From Streptosporangiaceae bacterium (GTDB taxonomy: Bacteria; Actinomycetota; Actinomycetes; Streptosporangiales; Streptosporangiaceae): DNA of 10,354 nt. Positions within the stretch are counted from its first letter, which is position 1. Each line of letters opens with the position of its first letter. Positions 1 to 6,999 of the stretch are shown piece after piece. The translations under genes were made by a program, and so were the position numbers. Below the pieces are notes generated by a model, which did no database searches, was not told the DNA's origin, and saw only the letters and a list, made by a program, of their open reading frames with translations. The stretch spans positions 1 through 10,354 of the forward strand of contig JASHQP010000647.1 of assembly GCA_030039095.1 (NCBI GenBank), in the 5' to 3' direction.

Positions 1-366
1 AACTGGGACTACCTGAACCTGCCCAGCTACGTGGGCGTCCCGAACTGGAAGGTGTTCATCCCACCGAACGCCGTCCTGGGCGGCTACTACGCCCAGGCCA
101 TCAACAAGAACGCGCCGCACCCGGCCGCCGCGAGGCTGTGGGAGGAGTTCCTCTACTCCCAGGCCGCCGACGGCGGGCAGAACCTGTGGCTGAAGGGCGG
201 CGCGCGGCCGGTGGAGCAGCAGGCCATGACCTCCAACGGCTCGATCGACTCCGCGGCGGCGTCGAAACTGCCGCCGGTGACAGGGACACCGGTGTTCCTC
301 ACCCAGGCTCAGTCCACCGACGCCGCCAACTACCTGGCCGCCAACTGGGCCAAGGCCGTCAGCTAG
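1..366 (+). CDS. ABC importer 1 substrate-binding protein, C-terminal fragment
   Basis: The 5' end lies outside the window; the frame is open from base 1 and gives 121 residues before a TAG stop. The protein would be the extracytoplasmic solute receptor of importer 1. It aligns by eye with the C-terminus of the complete receptor at 7991-9130: WDYL near the start, HPAAARLWEEFLYS against PDPAAARLWEEYLYS, then GQNLWL, ARP, a (L)PP segment and a final NWA. These belong to the SBP_bac_6/8-like receptors of spermidine/putrescine, Fe3+ and 2-aminoethylphosphonate importers. The ligand cannot be read from this part. The next gene starts 6 bp after the stop, so the two are almost certainly co-transcribed. 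The signal peptide and most of the ligand pocket are not visible. Confidence 0.88.
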   Translation, partial: NWDYLNLPSYVGVPNWKVFIPPNAVLGGYYAQAINKNAPHPAAARLWEEFLYSQAADGGQNLWLKGGARPVEQQAMTSNGSIDSAAASKLPPVTGTPVFLTQAQSTDAANYLAANWAKAVS

Positions 367-372
367 CGAGGC

Positions 373-1242
373 ATGGTGGCTGTCACCGCGGCAACCGAGA
401 CCGGCGCCCGGCCCGTGAGGGCCGGGCGCCGGCTGCGGCTTCCTGCCTGGCTCGGCACCACGCCGTTCCTCGTCTACGTCGGGATCTTCCTGCTGCTGCC
501 GACCGGGATCGTGGTGGTCAATTCCGTCCGGAGCCCGAGCGGCGCGCTGAACCTGTCCAGCCTCGCGACGCCGTTCGAGTCGCCCGAGCGCAGCTACTTC
601 ACCGGCTCGCTCGAGCTGTGCCTGGTCTCCTCGGTGTTCGGTGCCGTGCTGGGCGCGATCCTGGCCTACGCGATCGCGTCGGGCGACCCGGACGGCGCGG
701 TGCGCCGGCTCTACATCGCGGTCTCGGGCGTGCTGGCCCAGTTCGGCGGCGTGACGCTGGCGTTCGCGTTCGTGGTGCTGATCGGGCCGGTCGGCCTGCT
801 GATGCACGCGAGCTGGTTCTACAGCTTCCCGTGGGGCATCGCGGTCATCTACACGTACTTCCAGGTCCCGCTCATGGTGCTGGTCTTCCTGCCCGCCATC
901 GACGGACTGAAGCTGCAGTGGCGGGAGGCCTCGGACAGCCTGGGCGCCTCGTCGTGGCAGTACTGGCGGTACGTGGGCGGGCCGCTGCTGGCCCCCGCGT
1001 TCTTCGGCGCGGCGCTGCTGCTGTTCGCGAACGCGCTGTCGGCCTTCGCCACGATCGTGGCGTGGGAGAACCAGATCGCGTACATCGTTCCGCAGCAGAT
1101 CTATCTCGCGATCAACAGCGAGGTCGGCCTCAGCAACGTGAACCAGGCCGACGTTCTCGCGCTGGGGATGATCATCATGGTGGCCATCATCATGACCGGG
1201 TATGCACTCCTGCAGCGCCGGGCGGCGCGATGGCTGCGGTAA
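373..1242 (+). CDS. ABC importer 1 permease, first subunit (PotB/PhnU-like)
   Basis: This 289-residue inner-membrane subunit forms half of the translocation channel. About six hydrophobic segments are visible (roughly 31-50, 78-103, 114-140, 155-176, 205-230, 262-281). The cytoplasmic EAA loop that docks on the ATPase reads WREASDSLGASSWQYWRY (residues 183-200), with the conserved E185, A186 and G191. Length and loop position fit the BPD_transp_1 family. The ATG at 373 is used here, but GAGG at 368-371 is only one base from it; GTG at 376 has a better 4-base gap and may be the true start. The C-terminus RRAARWLR ends in a TAA that overlaps the next gene by 13 bp. It is clearly paralogous to the protein at 7040-7987: YFQVPLMVL..LPA..GL, WREA, WQYWRYVGGP and the RRAA(R/K)WLR tail are shared. 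Confidence 0.92.
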   Translation: MVAVTAATETGARPVRAGRRLRLPAWLGTTPFLVYVGIFLLLPTGIVVVNSVRSPSGALNLSSLATPFESPERSYFTGSLELCLVSSVFGAVLGAILAYAIASGDPDGAVRRLYIAVSGVLAQFGGVTLAFAFVVLIGPVGLLMHASWFYSFPWGIAVIYTYFQVPLMVLVFLPAIDGLKLQWREASDSLGASSWQYWRYVGGPLLAPAFFGAALLLFANALSAFATIVAWENQIAYIVPQQIYLAINSEVGLSNVNQADVLALGMIIMVAIIMTGYALLQRRAARWLR

Positions 1243-2090
1243 CCTCCGTCGGCGAGGCGCCGCTGGCCGCAGCGGCCAGGCGCCCGCGCGGCATGCAGGC
1301 CGGGCGGCGCAGGCGGCTGAACGCGTTCCGGTACGTGGTGTTCACGTTCTTCGCGCTGTTCTTCCTGCTGCCGCTGCTGGCGATGCTCCGGTTCTCGTTC
1401 GAGGGCGCCACGCTCGGCACCTGGTCGGGCGCCGCGTGGTCGCAGATCGTCTCCTACCAGGGGCCGCCGCCGCTGCTGTCCGCCGTCGAGATCAGCCTGG
1501 AGCTCGGCGTGGCGACCAGCGTGGTCACGCTGGCGCTGCTGGTCCCGACCATGATCTGGATCCGGCTGCGGGTGCAGTGGATCAGCCGGGCGTTCGAGTT
1601 CCTCTGCCTGCTGCCGCTGACGATCCCGGCGATCGTGCTGGTGGTCGGGCTGGCCCCGGTCTACAACAAGATCAGGCACGTCGAGCTGTCCGCACTGATG
1701 CTGTTCTGGGCCTACGTGATCCTGGCTCTGCCGTACGCGTACCGGGCGCTGGCCGCCGGGCTGAACGCGCTCGACGTCAAGACGCTGTCCGAGGCCGCCC
1801 GCAGCCTGGGCGCGAGCTGGTTCACGGTGATGTTCCGGGTGATCGCGCCGAACATGTGGCAGGCGATCCTGAACGCGCTGCTGCTGTCGGCCGCGCTGGC
1901 GCTCGGCGAGTTCACGATCGCCTACACGCTGCTGTACAACAACCTGCAGGTCGAGCTCTACTCGATCGACCGGAGCACGCCGAACGCCTCGGTCATCTTC
2001 TCGACCTCGCTGGCCGCACTGATCTTCACCTTCCTGCTCCTGTTGATCATTTCCTACGCTGGGCGCCGGCGACGGCGCGGGATGAGGTAG
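1230..2090 (+). CDS. ABC importer 1 permease, second subunit (PotC/PhnV-like)
   Basis: This 286-residue partner permease completes the membrane channel. After a basic N-terminus (RRPRGMQAGRRRR, residues 17-29) there are about six hydrophobic segments (near 35-56, 84-110, 124-142, 154-172, 211-232, 258-277). The EAA loop is SEAARSLGASWFTVMFRVIAPN (187-208), with E188 and G194. LLPLTIPAIVLVVG (127-140) and ALALGEFTIA (222-231) are typical of the PotC side. The ATG at 1230 lies inside the end of the upstream gene with a 13-bp overlap; the frame is open far upstream, but the same MAAV start recurs in the second operon, which supports this choice. No strong Shine-Dalgarno is visible (GGGCGG only), so translation probably depends on coupling to the upstream permease. 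Confidence 0.9.
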   Translation: MAAVTSVGEAPLAAAARRPRGMQAGRRRRLNAFRYVVFTFFALFFLLPLLAMLRFSFEGATLGTWSGAAWSQIVSYQGPPPLLSAVEISLELGVATSVVTLALLVPTMIWIRLRVQWISRAFEFLCLLPLTIPAIVLVVGLAPVYNKIRHVELSALMLFWAYVILALPYAYRALAAGLNALDVKTLSEAARSLGASWFTVMFRVIAPNMWQAILNALLLSAALALGEFTIAYTLLYNNLQVELYSIDRSTPNASVIFSTSLAALIFTFLLLLIISYAGRRRRRGMR

Positions 2091-2095
2091 GGCAC

Positions 2096-3211
2096 GTGAC
2101 TTCGCCACAGACCAGCACGCAGAACTCGGTCAGCAGGGCCGCCGTCGAGGTCCGCATGGAGGGGCTGAGCCGCCGGTACGGCCCGGTAATCGCGCTGGAC
2201 GGGCTCGACCTCACCGTGCACGCGGGCGAGCTCGTCACCCTGCTGGGCCCGTCGGGCTGCGGCAAGACCACCACGCTGCGGCTGCTGGCCGGGCTCGAGG
2301 ACGCCGACACCGGCCAGATCACCGTCGGCGGGACCGACGTCACCCGGCTGCCTGCCAGCAAGCGCGACATGGGCATGGTCTTCCAGGCCTACTCGCTGTT
2401 CCCGCACATGACCGCGCGGCAGAACGTGGCGTTCGGACTGCGGCTGCGCCGGACCGGCCCGGCGCAGCGGGACCGCAAGGCCCTGGACATGCTGGAGCTC
2501 GTCGGCCTGGCCACCCAGGCCGACCGGTACCCGCACCAGCTCTCCGGCGGCCAGCAGCAGCGCGTCGCCCTGGCACGCGCCCTGGCCATCGAGCCGCAGG
2601 TGCTGCTGCTCGACGAGCCGCTGTCGGCGCTGGATGCCAAGGTGCGGGCGCAGCTGCGGGACCAGATCCGCCGGATCCAGCTCGACGTGGGGATCACGAC
2701 GCTGTTCGTCACGCACGACCAGGAGGAGGCGCTGGCGATCTCGGACCGCGTCGGCGTGATGCAGGAAGGCCGGATCGAGCAGCTCGCGCCGCCGGTCGAG
2801 GTCTACTCGCGCCCGGCGACCTCGTTCGTGGCCGAGTTCGTCGGCCTGACCAACCGGCTGGCGGGCACGGTCAGCGGGTCCACGGTCACCGTGCGCGGCC
2901 GCGATCTGCCGCTGGTGGACATCTCCACCGCGCCGGGCCCGGCCGTTGCGCTGGTCCGGCCCGAGGCGGTCACGCTGGCGTCGGACAGCTCGGGCGACTC
3001 CGGGCCGCTGACCGGCACCGTGATCGCCTCCACGTTCCTGGGCGCGACCAGCCGGGTCACGGTCGACCTTGGCGACACCACGATCATGGCCCAGCTCAGC
3101 ACCGCCGACGCCGTCGAGCTGCCCGCGGGCAGCAGGGTCTCGCTGACGATCCGGCCGGATCCGGTGCTGGTGTCCGCGGACGCGGCGCCCGCCGCCGAGG
3201 CCGACGCGTGA
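2096..3211 (+). CDS. ABC importer 1 ATP-binding protein (PotA/UgpC-like with C-terminal regulatory domain)
   Basis: This 371-residue cytoplasmic ATPase drives importer 1. All nucleotide-binding motifs are intact: Walker A GPSGCGKTT (51-59), Q-loop VFQAYSLFPHMT (95-106), signature LSGGQQQRVALARAL (149-163), Walker B VLLLDEPLSALD (169-180) and H-loop FVTHDQEEAL (204-213). Residues from about 240 onward, including FVAEFVGLTNRLAG and VALVRPEAV, form the TOBE-like C-terminal domain common in sugar, polyamine and phosphonate importers. The GTG at 2096 is chosen because GAGG at 2084-2087 sits 8 bases upstream and the gene follows the permease stop by 5 bp. The TGA (3209-3211) overlaps a GTG at 3208, linking it to the micro-ORF that leads into the phosphoesterase. 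Confidence 0.95.
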   Translation: MTSPQTSTQNSVSRAAVEVRMEGLSRRYGPVIALDGLDLTVHAGELVTLLGPSGCGKTTTLRLLAGLEDADTGQITVGGTDVTRLPASKRDMGMVFQAYSLFPHMTARQNVAFGLRLRRTGPAQRDRKALDMLELVGLATQADRYPHQLSGGQQQRVALARALAIEPQVLLLDEPLSALDAKVRAQLRDQIRRIQLDVGITTLFVTHDQEEALAISDRVGVMQEGRIEQLAPPVEVYSRPATSFVAEFVGLTNRLAGTVSGSTVTVRGRDLPLVDISTAPGPAVALVRPEAVTLASDSSGDSGPLTGTVIASTFLGATSRVTVDLGDTTIMAQLSTADAVELPAGSRVSLTIRPDPVLVSADAAPAAEADA

Positions 3212-3272
3212 GCCGAAGGCGAGCCATGGGGCACGGCGTGAGCCGAAACCCGGCAGGGGGCACGGCGTGAGC
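3206..3272 (+). repeat. Imperfect tandem repeat, 29-30 bp unit, at the ATPase/phosphoesterase junction
   Basis: Two full units (3206-3235 and 3236-3264) and a partial third (from 3265) all begin GCGTGAGC. Units 1 and 2 share their first 12 bases (GCGTGAGCCGAA) and their last 8 (GGGGCACG). Seen differently, the 16-mer GGGGCACGGCGTGAGC occurs at 3228-3243 and 3257-3272. Each unit supplies a G-rich ribosome-binding site and a GTG, so the repeat multiplies translation starts at this junction. Confidence 0.8.
3208..3270 (+). CDS. Candidate 20-codon bridging micro-ORF
   Basis: This is a possible relay ORF between the ATPase and phosphoesterase genes. It starts with a GTG that overlaps the ATPase stop (GTGA, 3208-3211) and ends with a TGA that overlaps the phosphoesterase GTG start (GTGA, 3267-3270). 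GAGG at 3197-3200 lies 7 bases before its start. A second in-frame GTG at 3238 has GGGG at 3228-3231, 6 bases upstream. The predicted peptide begins (M)SRRRAMGHGV and matches no family I know. It is created by an imperfect tandem repeat of about 29-30 bp. Most likely the act of translation matters rather than the peptide, keeping ribosomes moving into the next gene. It could also be a chance reading frame. Confidence 0.35.
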   Translation: MSRRRAMGHGVSRNPAGGTA

Positions 3273-4916
3273 GGGCGGCATCCGCTGCTGACCACCGATC
3301 GCCGCCTGGGGGCCGGGTCAGTGCTGCGCCACGGGGCCAGCGCGAGATACCGGGCCGTCCGGATCATCGACGGCGAGCCTCACCTGGTGCGCGAGGACTT
3401 CCATGGGGCCGGGCAGGCGCCCGCTGCCGCCACCGCGCGCCCGCTCCTCTGCCTGGCGCACATCACGGACCTCCAGCTCGCCGACGTCCAGTCGCCGGCC
3501 AGGTTCGAGTTCCTGAACCGCTACTTCGCCGACCCGCGGTACGCCGAGATCGTGCCCGTGCAGCGCCCGCAGGAGGCGCTCACCGCCCACGCGATCGACG
3601 CCACGCTGCGCACGATCAACGGCGTACGCGGCCCCGTCACCGGGGCGGCGCCCGACCTCGCGGTGACGACCGGCGACGCGATCGACAACGCCCAGTGGAA
3701 CGAGACGCAGGCGTTCCTTGCGCTGTTCGACGGCGGCGTCGTGCGGCCGGGCTCCGGTGCGGCGGGCTACACCGGCGTGCAGGCGCTGGAGTGGCCCGAC
3801 GACATCTTCTGGAAGCCGGACGGTGCCGAGGACGGCGACCTGTTCAGCCGCGAGCTCGGCTTCCCGCGCCATCCCGGGCTGCTGAAGCGCGCGATGCAGG
3901 AGTTCTCCGCCGGCGGGCTGGCGATTCCCTGGCTGTCCTGCTTCGGCAACCACGAGGCGCTGAACCAGGGCGTCGGGGTGGTGACCCCGGAGCTGGCCGC
4001 CGCGCTGACCGGCGGCAGGAAGCCGGTGTCGCTGCCCGGCGACTTCGACCACAACCGCGCGCTCGAGCTGTTCACCGAGCGGCCGGAGGCGTTCATGGCC
4101 GGGCCGTCGCTCGAGGTCACCGCGGATCCGGGACGCAGGCCGGTGACCAAGCGCGAGTTCGTCGCGGCACACTTCGGGCGTGCCGCGCGGCCGGCCGGGC
4201 ACGGGTTCACCGAGCGCAACCGGCTCGACGGCACCGCGTACTACGCCTATGACACGCCGGCCGCGCGGCTGATCGCGCTGGACACGAGCTGCTCCGCCGG
4301 GGGAGCGGCGGGCTGCGTCGACGCCGACCAGGCCCGGTGGCTCACCGAGCGCCTCGCCGAGGTGCACTCGTCCTATCGCGGGCCGGACGGACGCGAGGTA
4401 CGCACCGGAAACTCCGACCGGCTCGTCATCCTGCTCTCGCATCACGGGGTCGACACCCTGGACAACTCCCGGGCGTCCGGGCTGGGCGGGGAGCCGCACC
4501 TCGGTGCCGCCGGGCTGCTCGCCCTGCTGCACCGGTTCGGCAACGTGGTGCTGTGGCTGAACGGCCACACGCACACCAACGCGGTCCGTGCCCGCCGTGA
4601 CCCGGGCGACCCGGCCCGCGGCTTCTGGGAGGTCACCACCTGCTCGGTCGTGGACTGGCCGTGCCAGACGCGGCTGGTCGAGATCGTCGACGCCGGCGGG
4701 CACCTGTCGATCGTCTGCACGATGGTCGACCACGACGCACCGCTGGTCCCCGGGTCGCTGCAGACGATCGACGACCTCGCCGCGCTGCACCGGGAGCTGG
4801 CCGCGAACATGCCGGTCATCGGCGCCGACTCCACCCGGTCCGGCGTGACCGGCGACCGCAACGCCGACCTGCGGCTGCCGCCGCCGTTCCCGTTGGACCG
4901 CGTGGCCGCCGGGTAA
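3267..4916 (+). CDS. Calcineurin-like metallophosphoesterase, TIGR03767 (PPA1498)-like
   Basis: This 549-residue protein is a predicted metal-dependent phosphohydrolase. Motifs in order: HITDLQLADVQSPARFEF (65-82, motif I), TTGDAIDN (134-141, motif II), CFGNHEAL (225-232, motif III), LLSHHGVDTLDN (389-400, motif IV) and LNGHTHTN (431-438, motif V). The long spacers between motifs, about 85 residues between II and III, are typical of TIGR03767. Motif I has Gln (Q70) where the usual D-x-H has His; I cannot tell whether this is family-wide. I see no Tat or Sec signal after the GTG at 3267, although the family is often described as Tat-exported, so it is probably cytoplasmic. AGGGGG at 3255-3260 is 6 bases from the start. 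Its place at the end of importer 1 suggests that it acts on the imported solute, perhaps an organophosphate. The substrate is unknown. Confidence 0.88.
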   Translation: MSGRHPLLTTDRRLGAGSVLRHGASARYRAVRIIDGEPHLVREDFHGAGQAPAAATARPLLCLAHITDLQLADVQSPARFEFLNRYFADPRYAEIVPVQRPQEALTAHAIDATLRTINGVRGPVTGAAPDLAVTTGDAIDNAQWNETQAFLALFDGGVVRPGSGAAGYTGVQALEWPDDIFWKPDGAEDGDLFSRELGFPRHPGLLKRAMQEFSAGGLAIPWLSCFGNHEALNQGVGVVTPELAAALTGGRKPVSLPGDFDHNRALELFTERPEAFMAGPSLEVTADPGRRPVTKREFVAAHFGRAARPAGHGFTERNRLDGTAYYAYDTPAARLIALDTSCSAGGAAGCVDADQARWLTERLAEVHSSYRGPDGREVRTGNSDRLVILLSHHGVDTLDNSRASGLGGEPHLGAAGLLALLHRFGNVVLWLNGHTHTNAVRARRDPGDPARGFWEVTTCSVVDWPCQTRLVEIVDAGGHLSIVCTMVDHDAPLVPGSLQTIDDLAALHRELAANMPVIGADSTRSGVTGDRNADLRLPPPFPLDRVAAG

Positions 4917-4963
4917 CTCCCGCCGGCCGCGGCTCCGGCGCGCGGCGGTCAGCGGATCCGCGG
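4917..4963. other. Convergent intergenic gap between the two importer operons
   Basis: This 47-bp, very GC-rich space separates the phosphoesterase stop from the second ATPase stop. GCCGCG (4926-4931) can pair with CGCGGC (4941-4946) around a 9-base loop, and GCGGATCCGC at 4952-4961 is a perfect 10-bp palindrome. No T-run follows on either strand, so I do not call an intrinsic terminator. A bidirectional, hairpin-only terminator is possible. Confidence 0.3.
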
Positions 4964-6136
4964 TCACCTGCGCTCGGCGACGAGGACCGGCAGCCCTGGC
5001 AGGCTCACCTGGACCGACGTCCCGGGCGACATGGCGGCTGCCACGGAGCTGGGCTGGTCGATCTTCACGCTCACGTCCCCGGACAGCATCACGCTGACCC
5101 TGGTCACGGAGCCGAGGAACGTCTTGTGGCTGACGATGCCGTTGCCGGCGGCCTGCACGGCCATCTCCAGGCCCTCGGGGCGGACCAGCACGTCGACCTC
5201 TCCGGACAGACCCGCGGCGGTGTCGCCGCGGACCGGGACGACCGAGCCGAGCGCGCCGACATCGCTGCCGCCCTGCAGCTCTCCCGGTATCCGGTTCATG
5301 GTGCCGACGAACTCGGCCACGAACGCGGTCGCGGGCTGATCGTAGAGCTGGCTGGGCTCGGCCACCTGCTCGAGCCTGCCGTCCTTCATCACGCCGACCC
5401 GGTCGGCCATCGACAGGGCCTCTTCCTGGTCGTGGGTGACGAACAGCGTGGTGGTGCCCAGCCGCTGCTGCAGCGCGCGGATCTGCTCGCGCAGCTGCAG
5501 CCGCACCTTGGCGTCCAGCGCCGACAGCGGCTCGTCGAGCAGCAGCACTCGCGGCTCGATGGCCAGGGCCCGGGCCAGGGCCACGCGCTGCTGCTGGCCG
5601 CCGGACATCTGGTGCGGGTACTTCCTGGCCTGGTCGGTCAGGCCCACCATGTCCAGCAGCTCGGCGGCGCGCTGGCCGCGCCGCGTCCCGCGCTGCTTGC
5701 GCATCCGCAGGCCGAAGCCCACGTTGTCCAGAGCTGTCATGTTCGGGAACAGGCTGTAGCTCTGGAACACCATGCCCATGTCCCGCCTGGCCGCCGGGAT
5801 CCGGGAGATGTCCTTGCCGTCGACGCTGACCGAACCGGTATCGGCCGCCTCGAAGCCGGCCAGGATGCGCAGCGCCGTGGTCTTGCCGCACCCGGACGGG
5901 CCCAGCAGCGCCACCAGCTCTCCCGGCGCGATCTCCAGCGACAGGCCGGCGAGGGCGCGCACGGCGCCGAAGGAGCGGCTGAGGTCCGTCAGTGCCACCG
6001 GCGAGCCCGCCGGCGGCGCGGTAGTGGAGAGGGCCAGTGAAGGGGGAATGGACGGGCGGGTGGGGGGTTGGGAGTGGGGGGCGGCGCCGATGACGCCGTC
6101 CTCTGCCTGCTGGCCCGCCGCCTTGTTCGTGGTCAT
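4964..6136 (-). CDS. ABC importer 2 ATP-binding protein (PotA/UgpC-like)
   Basis: This 390-residue ATPase energises importer 2. Walker A GPSGCGKTT (79-87), Q-loop VFQSYSLFPNMT (123-134), signature MSGGQQQRVALARAL (177-191), Walker B VLLLDEPLSALD (197-208) and H-loop FVTHDQEEAL (232-241) are all intact. A TOBE-like domain follows (FVAEFVGTMNRIPG, then VLVRPEGL near 316-323). Its ATG overlaps the upstream permease stop (ATGA, 6136-6133), and GGGGG on the minus strand (6148-6144) is 7 bases upstream. The N-terminus is odd: about 47 residues before the ABC domain, rich in Pro and Ser (SQPPTRPSIPPS near 22-33), and roughly 20 longer than in the importer 1 ATPase. GTG at codon 47 is an alternative start but lacks a clear ribosome-binding site. 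Confidence 0.94.
   Translation of the reverse strand: MTTNKAAGQQAEDGVIGAAPHSQPPTRPSIPPSLALSTTAPPAGSPVALTDLSRSFGAVRALAGLSLEIAPGELVALLGPSGCGKTTALRILAGFEAADTGSVSVDGKDISRIPAARRDMGMVFQSYSLFPNMTALDNVGFGLRMRKQRGTRRGQRAAELLDMVGLTDQARKYPHQMSGGQQQRVALARALAIEPRVLLLDEPLSALDAKVRLQLREQIRALQQRLGTTTLFVTHDQEEALSMADRVGVMKDGRLEQVAEPSQLYDQPATAFVAEFVGTMNRIPGELQGGSDVGALGSVVPVRGDTAAGLSGEVDVLVRPEGLEMAVQAAGNGIVSHKTFLGSVTRVSVMLSGDVSVKIDQPSSVAAAMSPGTSVQVSLPGLPVLVAERR
6054..6081 (+). other. Potential G-quadruplex tract in the template strand of the second ATPase gene
   Basis: The plus strand has five G-runs of 3, 3, 6, 3 and 6 bases separated by loops of 1, 1, 2 and 3 bases. This fits the G3+N1-7 quadruplex rule. The tract covers about codons 19-28 of the minus-strand ATPase gene and so lies in its template strand, about 55-80 bases after the start codon. 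Folding could slow RNA polymerase there. The effect is inferred; the pattern is direct. Confidence 0.6.
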
Positions 6137-6999
6137 TCCGGTTCCCCCATGTTTCGACTGAAGTCCTGCCGGGCGACGCTGAACAGCGCCACCTGGGATC
6201 CGCCGCGCCTGCGTGCACCCCGGCCGCCGACGACCACGATGATCATCAGCAGGATCCAGGTCACGAACAGCGCGAGCAGCGACGCCGCGACCGACACCGG
6301 CCCGCTGTTCTGCTCGAACTGCACGATCCACACCGGGAACGTCACGTACAGGGCCAGGCTGGCCATCGTGAACTCGCCGAGCACCAGCGCGACGGTCAGC
6401 ACGGTGGCGGACAGGATCGCGGTCCCGATGTTCGGCAGCACGACCCGCCAGAGCGTGGCCGGCCAGCCCGCGCCGAGCGAGTTCGACGCCTCGACCATGG
6501 TCCTCAGGCCGAACGACCGCAGGCCCGCATCGAGCGAGCGGTATGCGAACGGCATCGCGAGGATGACGTAGACGAGCGCGAGCAGATACGGCGTGCCGAG
6601 CAGGAAGCCCGGCGCCACCTTCAGCACACCGATGATCAGCACGATCGGCGGGATGACGATCGGCAGGATCGTGACCGCCTCCATCAGCCGCCGGATCGCC
6701 GGCAGCCGCAGGTGCACGTAGACGGTGGTGGGCACCATCAGCACCAGCGTGATGACCGTGGTGATCACCGCGAGCCGCAGTGACAGCCCGATCGCGGAGA
6801 AGAACCCCGGCTGCCCGAAGATGCCGGGGAACGCCTTCGCGCCGGCGAACCGCAGCGCCGCGTATAGCGGGATCAGGAAGTACGCGCCGGCGAGCAGCAG
6901 GATCACCCATCGCCAGACCGGGTAGCTTCGCCTGCGGGCAGGCCCCGCGAGCGGCGTGGGTGCCTGCGCCGGGGCCTCGGCGCTCGCTACCGCAGCCAT
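6133..6999 (-). CDS. ABC importer 2 permease, second subunit (PotC/PhnV-like)
   Basis: This 288-residue membrane subunit has about six hydrophobic segments (near 30-49, 70-96, 108-127, 137-155, 193-215, 236-258). The EAA loop is VEASNSLGAGWPATLWRVVLPN (169-190), with E170 and G176. TILPIVIPPIVLIIGV (110-125) and ALVLGEFTMA (204-213) parallel its homologue in importer 1. It starts at ATG 6999; GAGG on the minus strand (7011-7008) lies 8 bases upstream. Its start overlaps the stop of a 21-codon micro-ORF by 13 bp. The C-terminal tail (ARQDFSRNMGEPE) is longer than in the importer 1 protein, and its stop overlaps the ATPase start by 4 bp. It acts with the other permease and the ATPase. Confidence 0.92.
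   Translation of the reverse strand: MAAVASAEAPAQAPTPLAGPARRRSYPVWRWVILLLAGAYFLIPLYAALRFAGAKAFPGIFGQPGFFSAIGLSLRLAVITTVITLVLMVPTTVYVHLRLPAIRRLMEAVTILPIVIPPIVLIIGVLKVAPGFLLGTPYLLALVYVILAMPFAYRSLDAGLRSFGLRTMVEASNSLGAGWPATLWRVVLPNIGTAILSATVLTVALVLGEFTMASLALYVTFPVWIVQFEQNSGPVSVAASLLALFVTWILLMIIVVVGGRGARRRGGSQVALFSVARQDFSRNMGEPE

Noticed and set aside
138..2090. Long plus-strand open frame upstream of the second permease start
   Set aside because: Only the part from 1230 is coding. The earlier part is Arg/Gly/Ala-rich out-of-frame translation of the permease 1 gene, as expected in GC-rich DNA.
3206..3272. Repeat units of 29-30 bp as a CRISPR array
   Set aside because: The units are contiguous with no spacers, imperfect, fewer than three complete copies, and there are no cas genes.
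4917..4963. Intrinsic terminator between the convergent operons
   Set aside because: Short GC hairpins can form, but no T-tract follows on either strand and the pairing is interrupted.
3318..6218. A 966-codon minus-strand open frame across the phosphoesterase and ATPase 2
   Set aside because: It is antisense to the phosphoesterase and out of frame with the ATPase, with low-complexity Arg/Gly/Pro sequence and no motifs.
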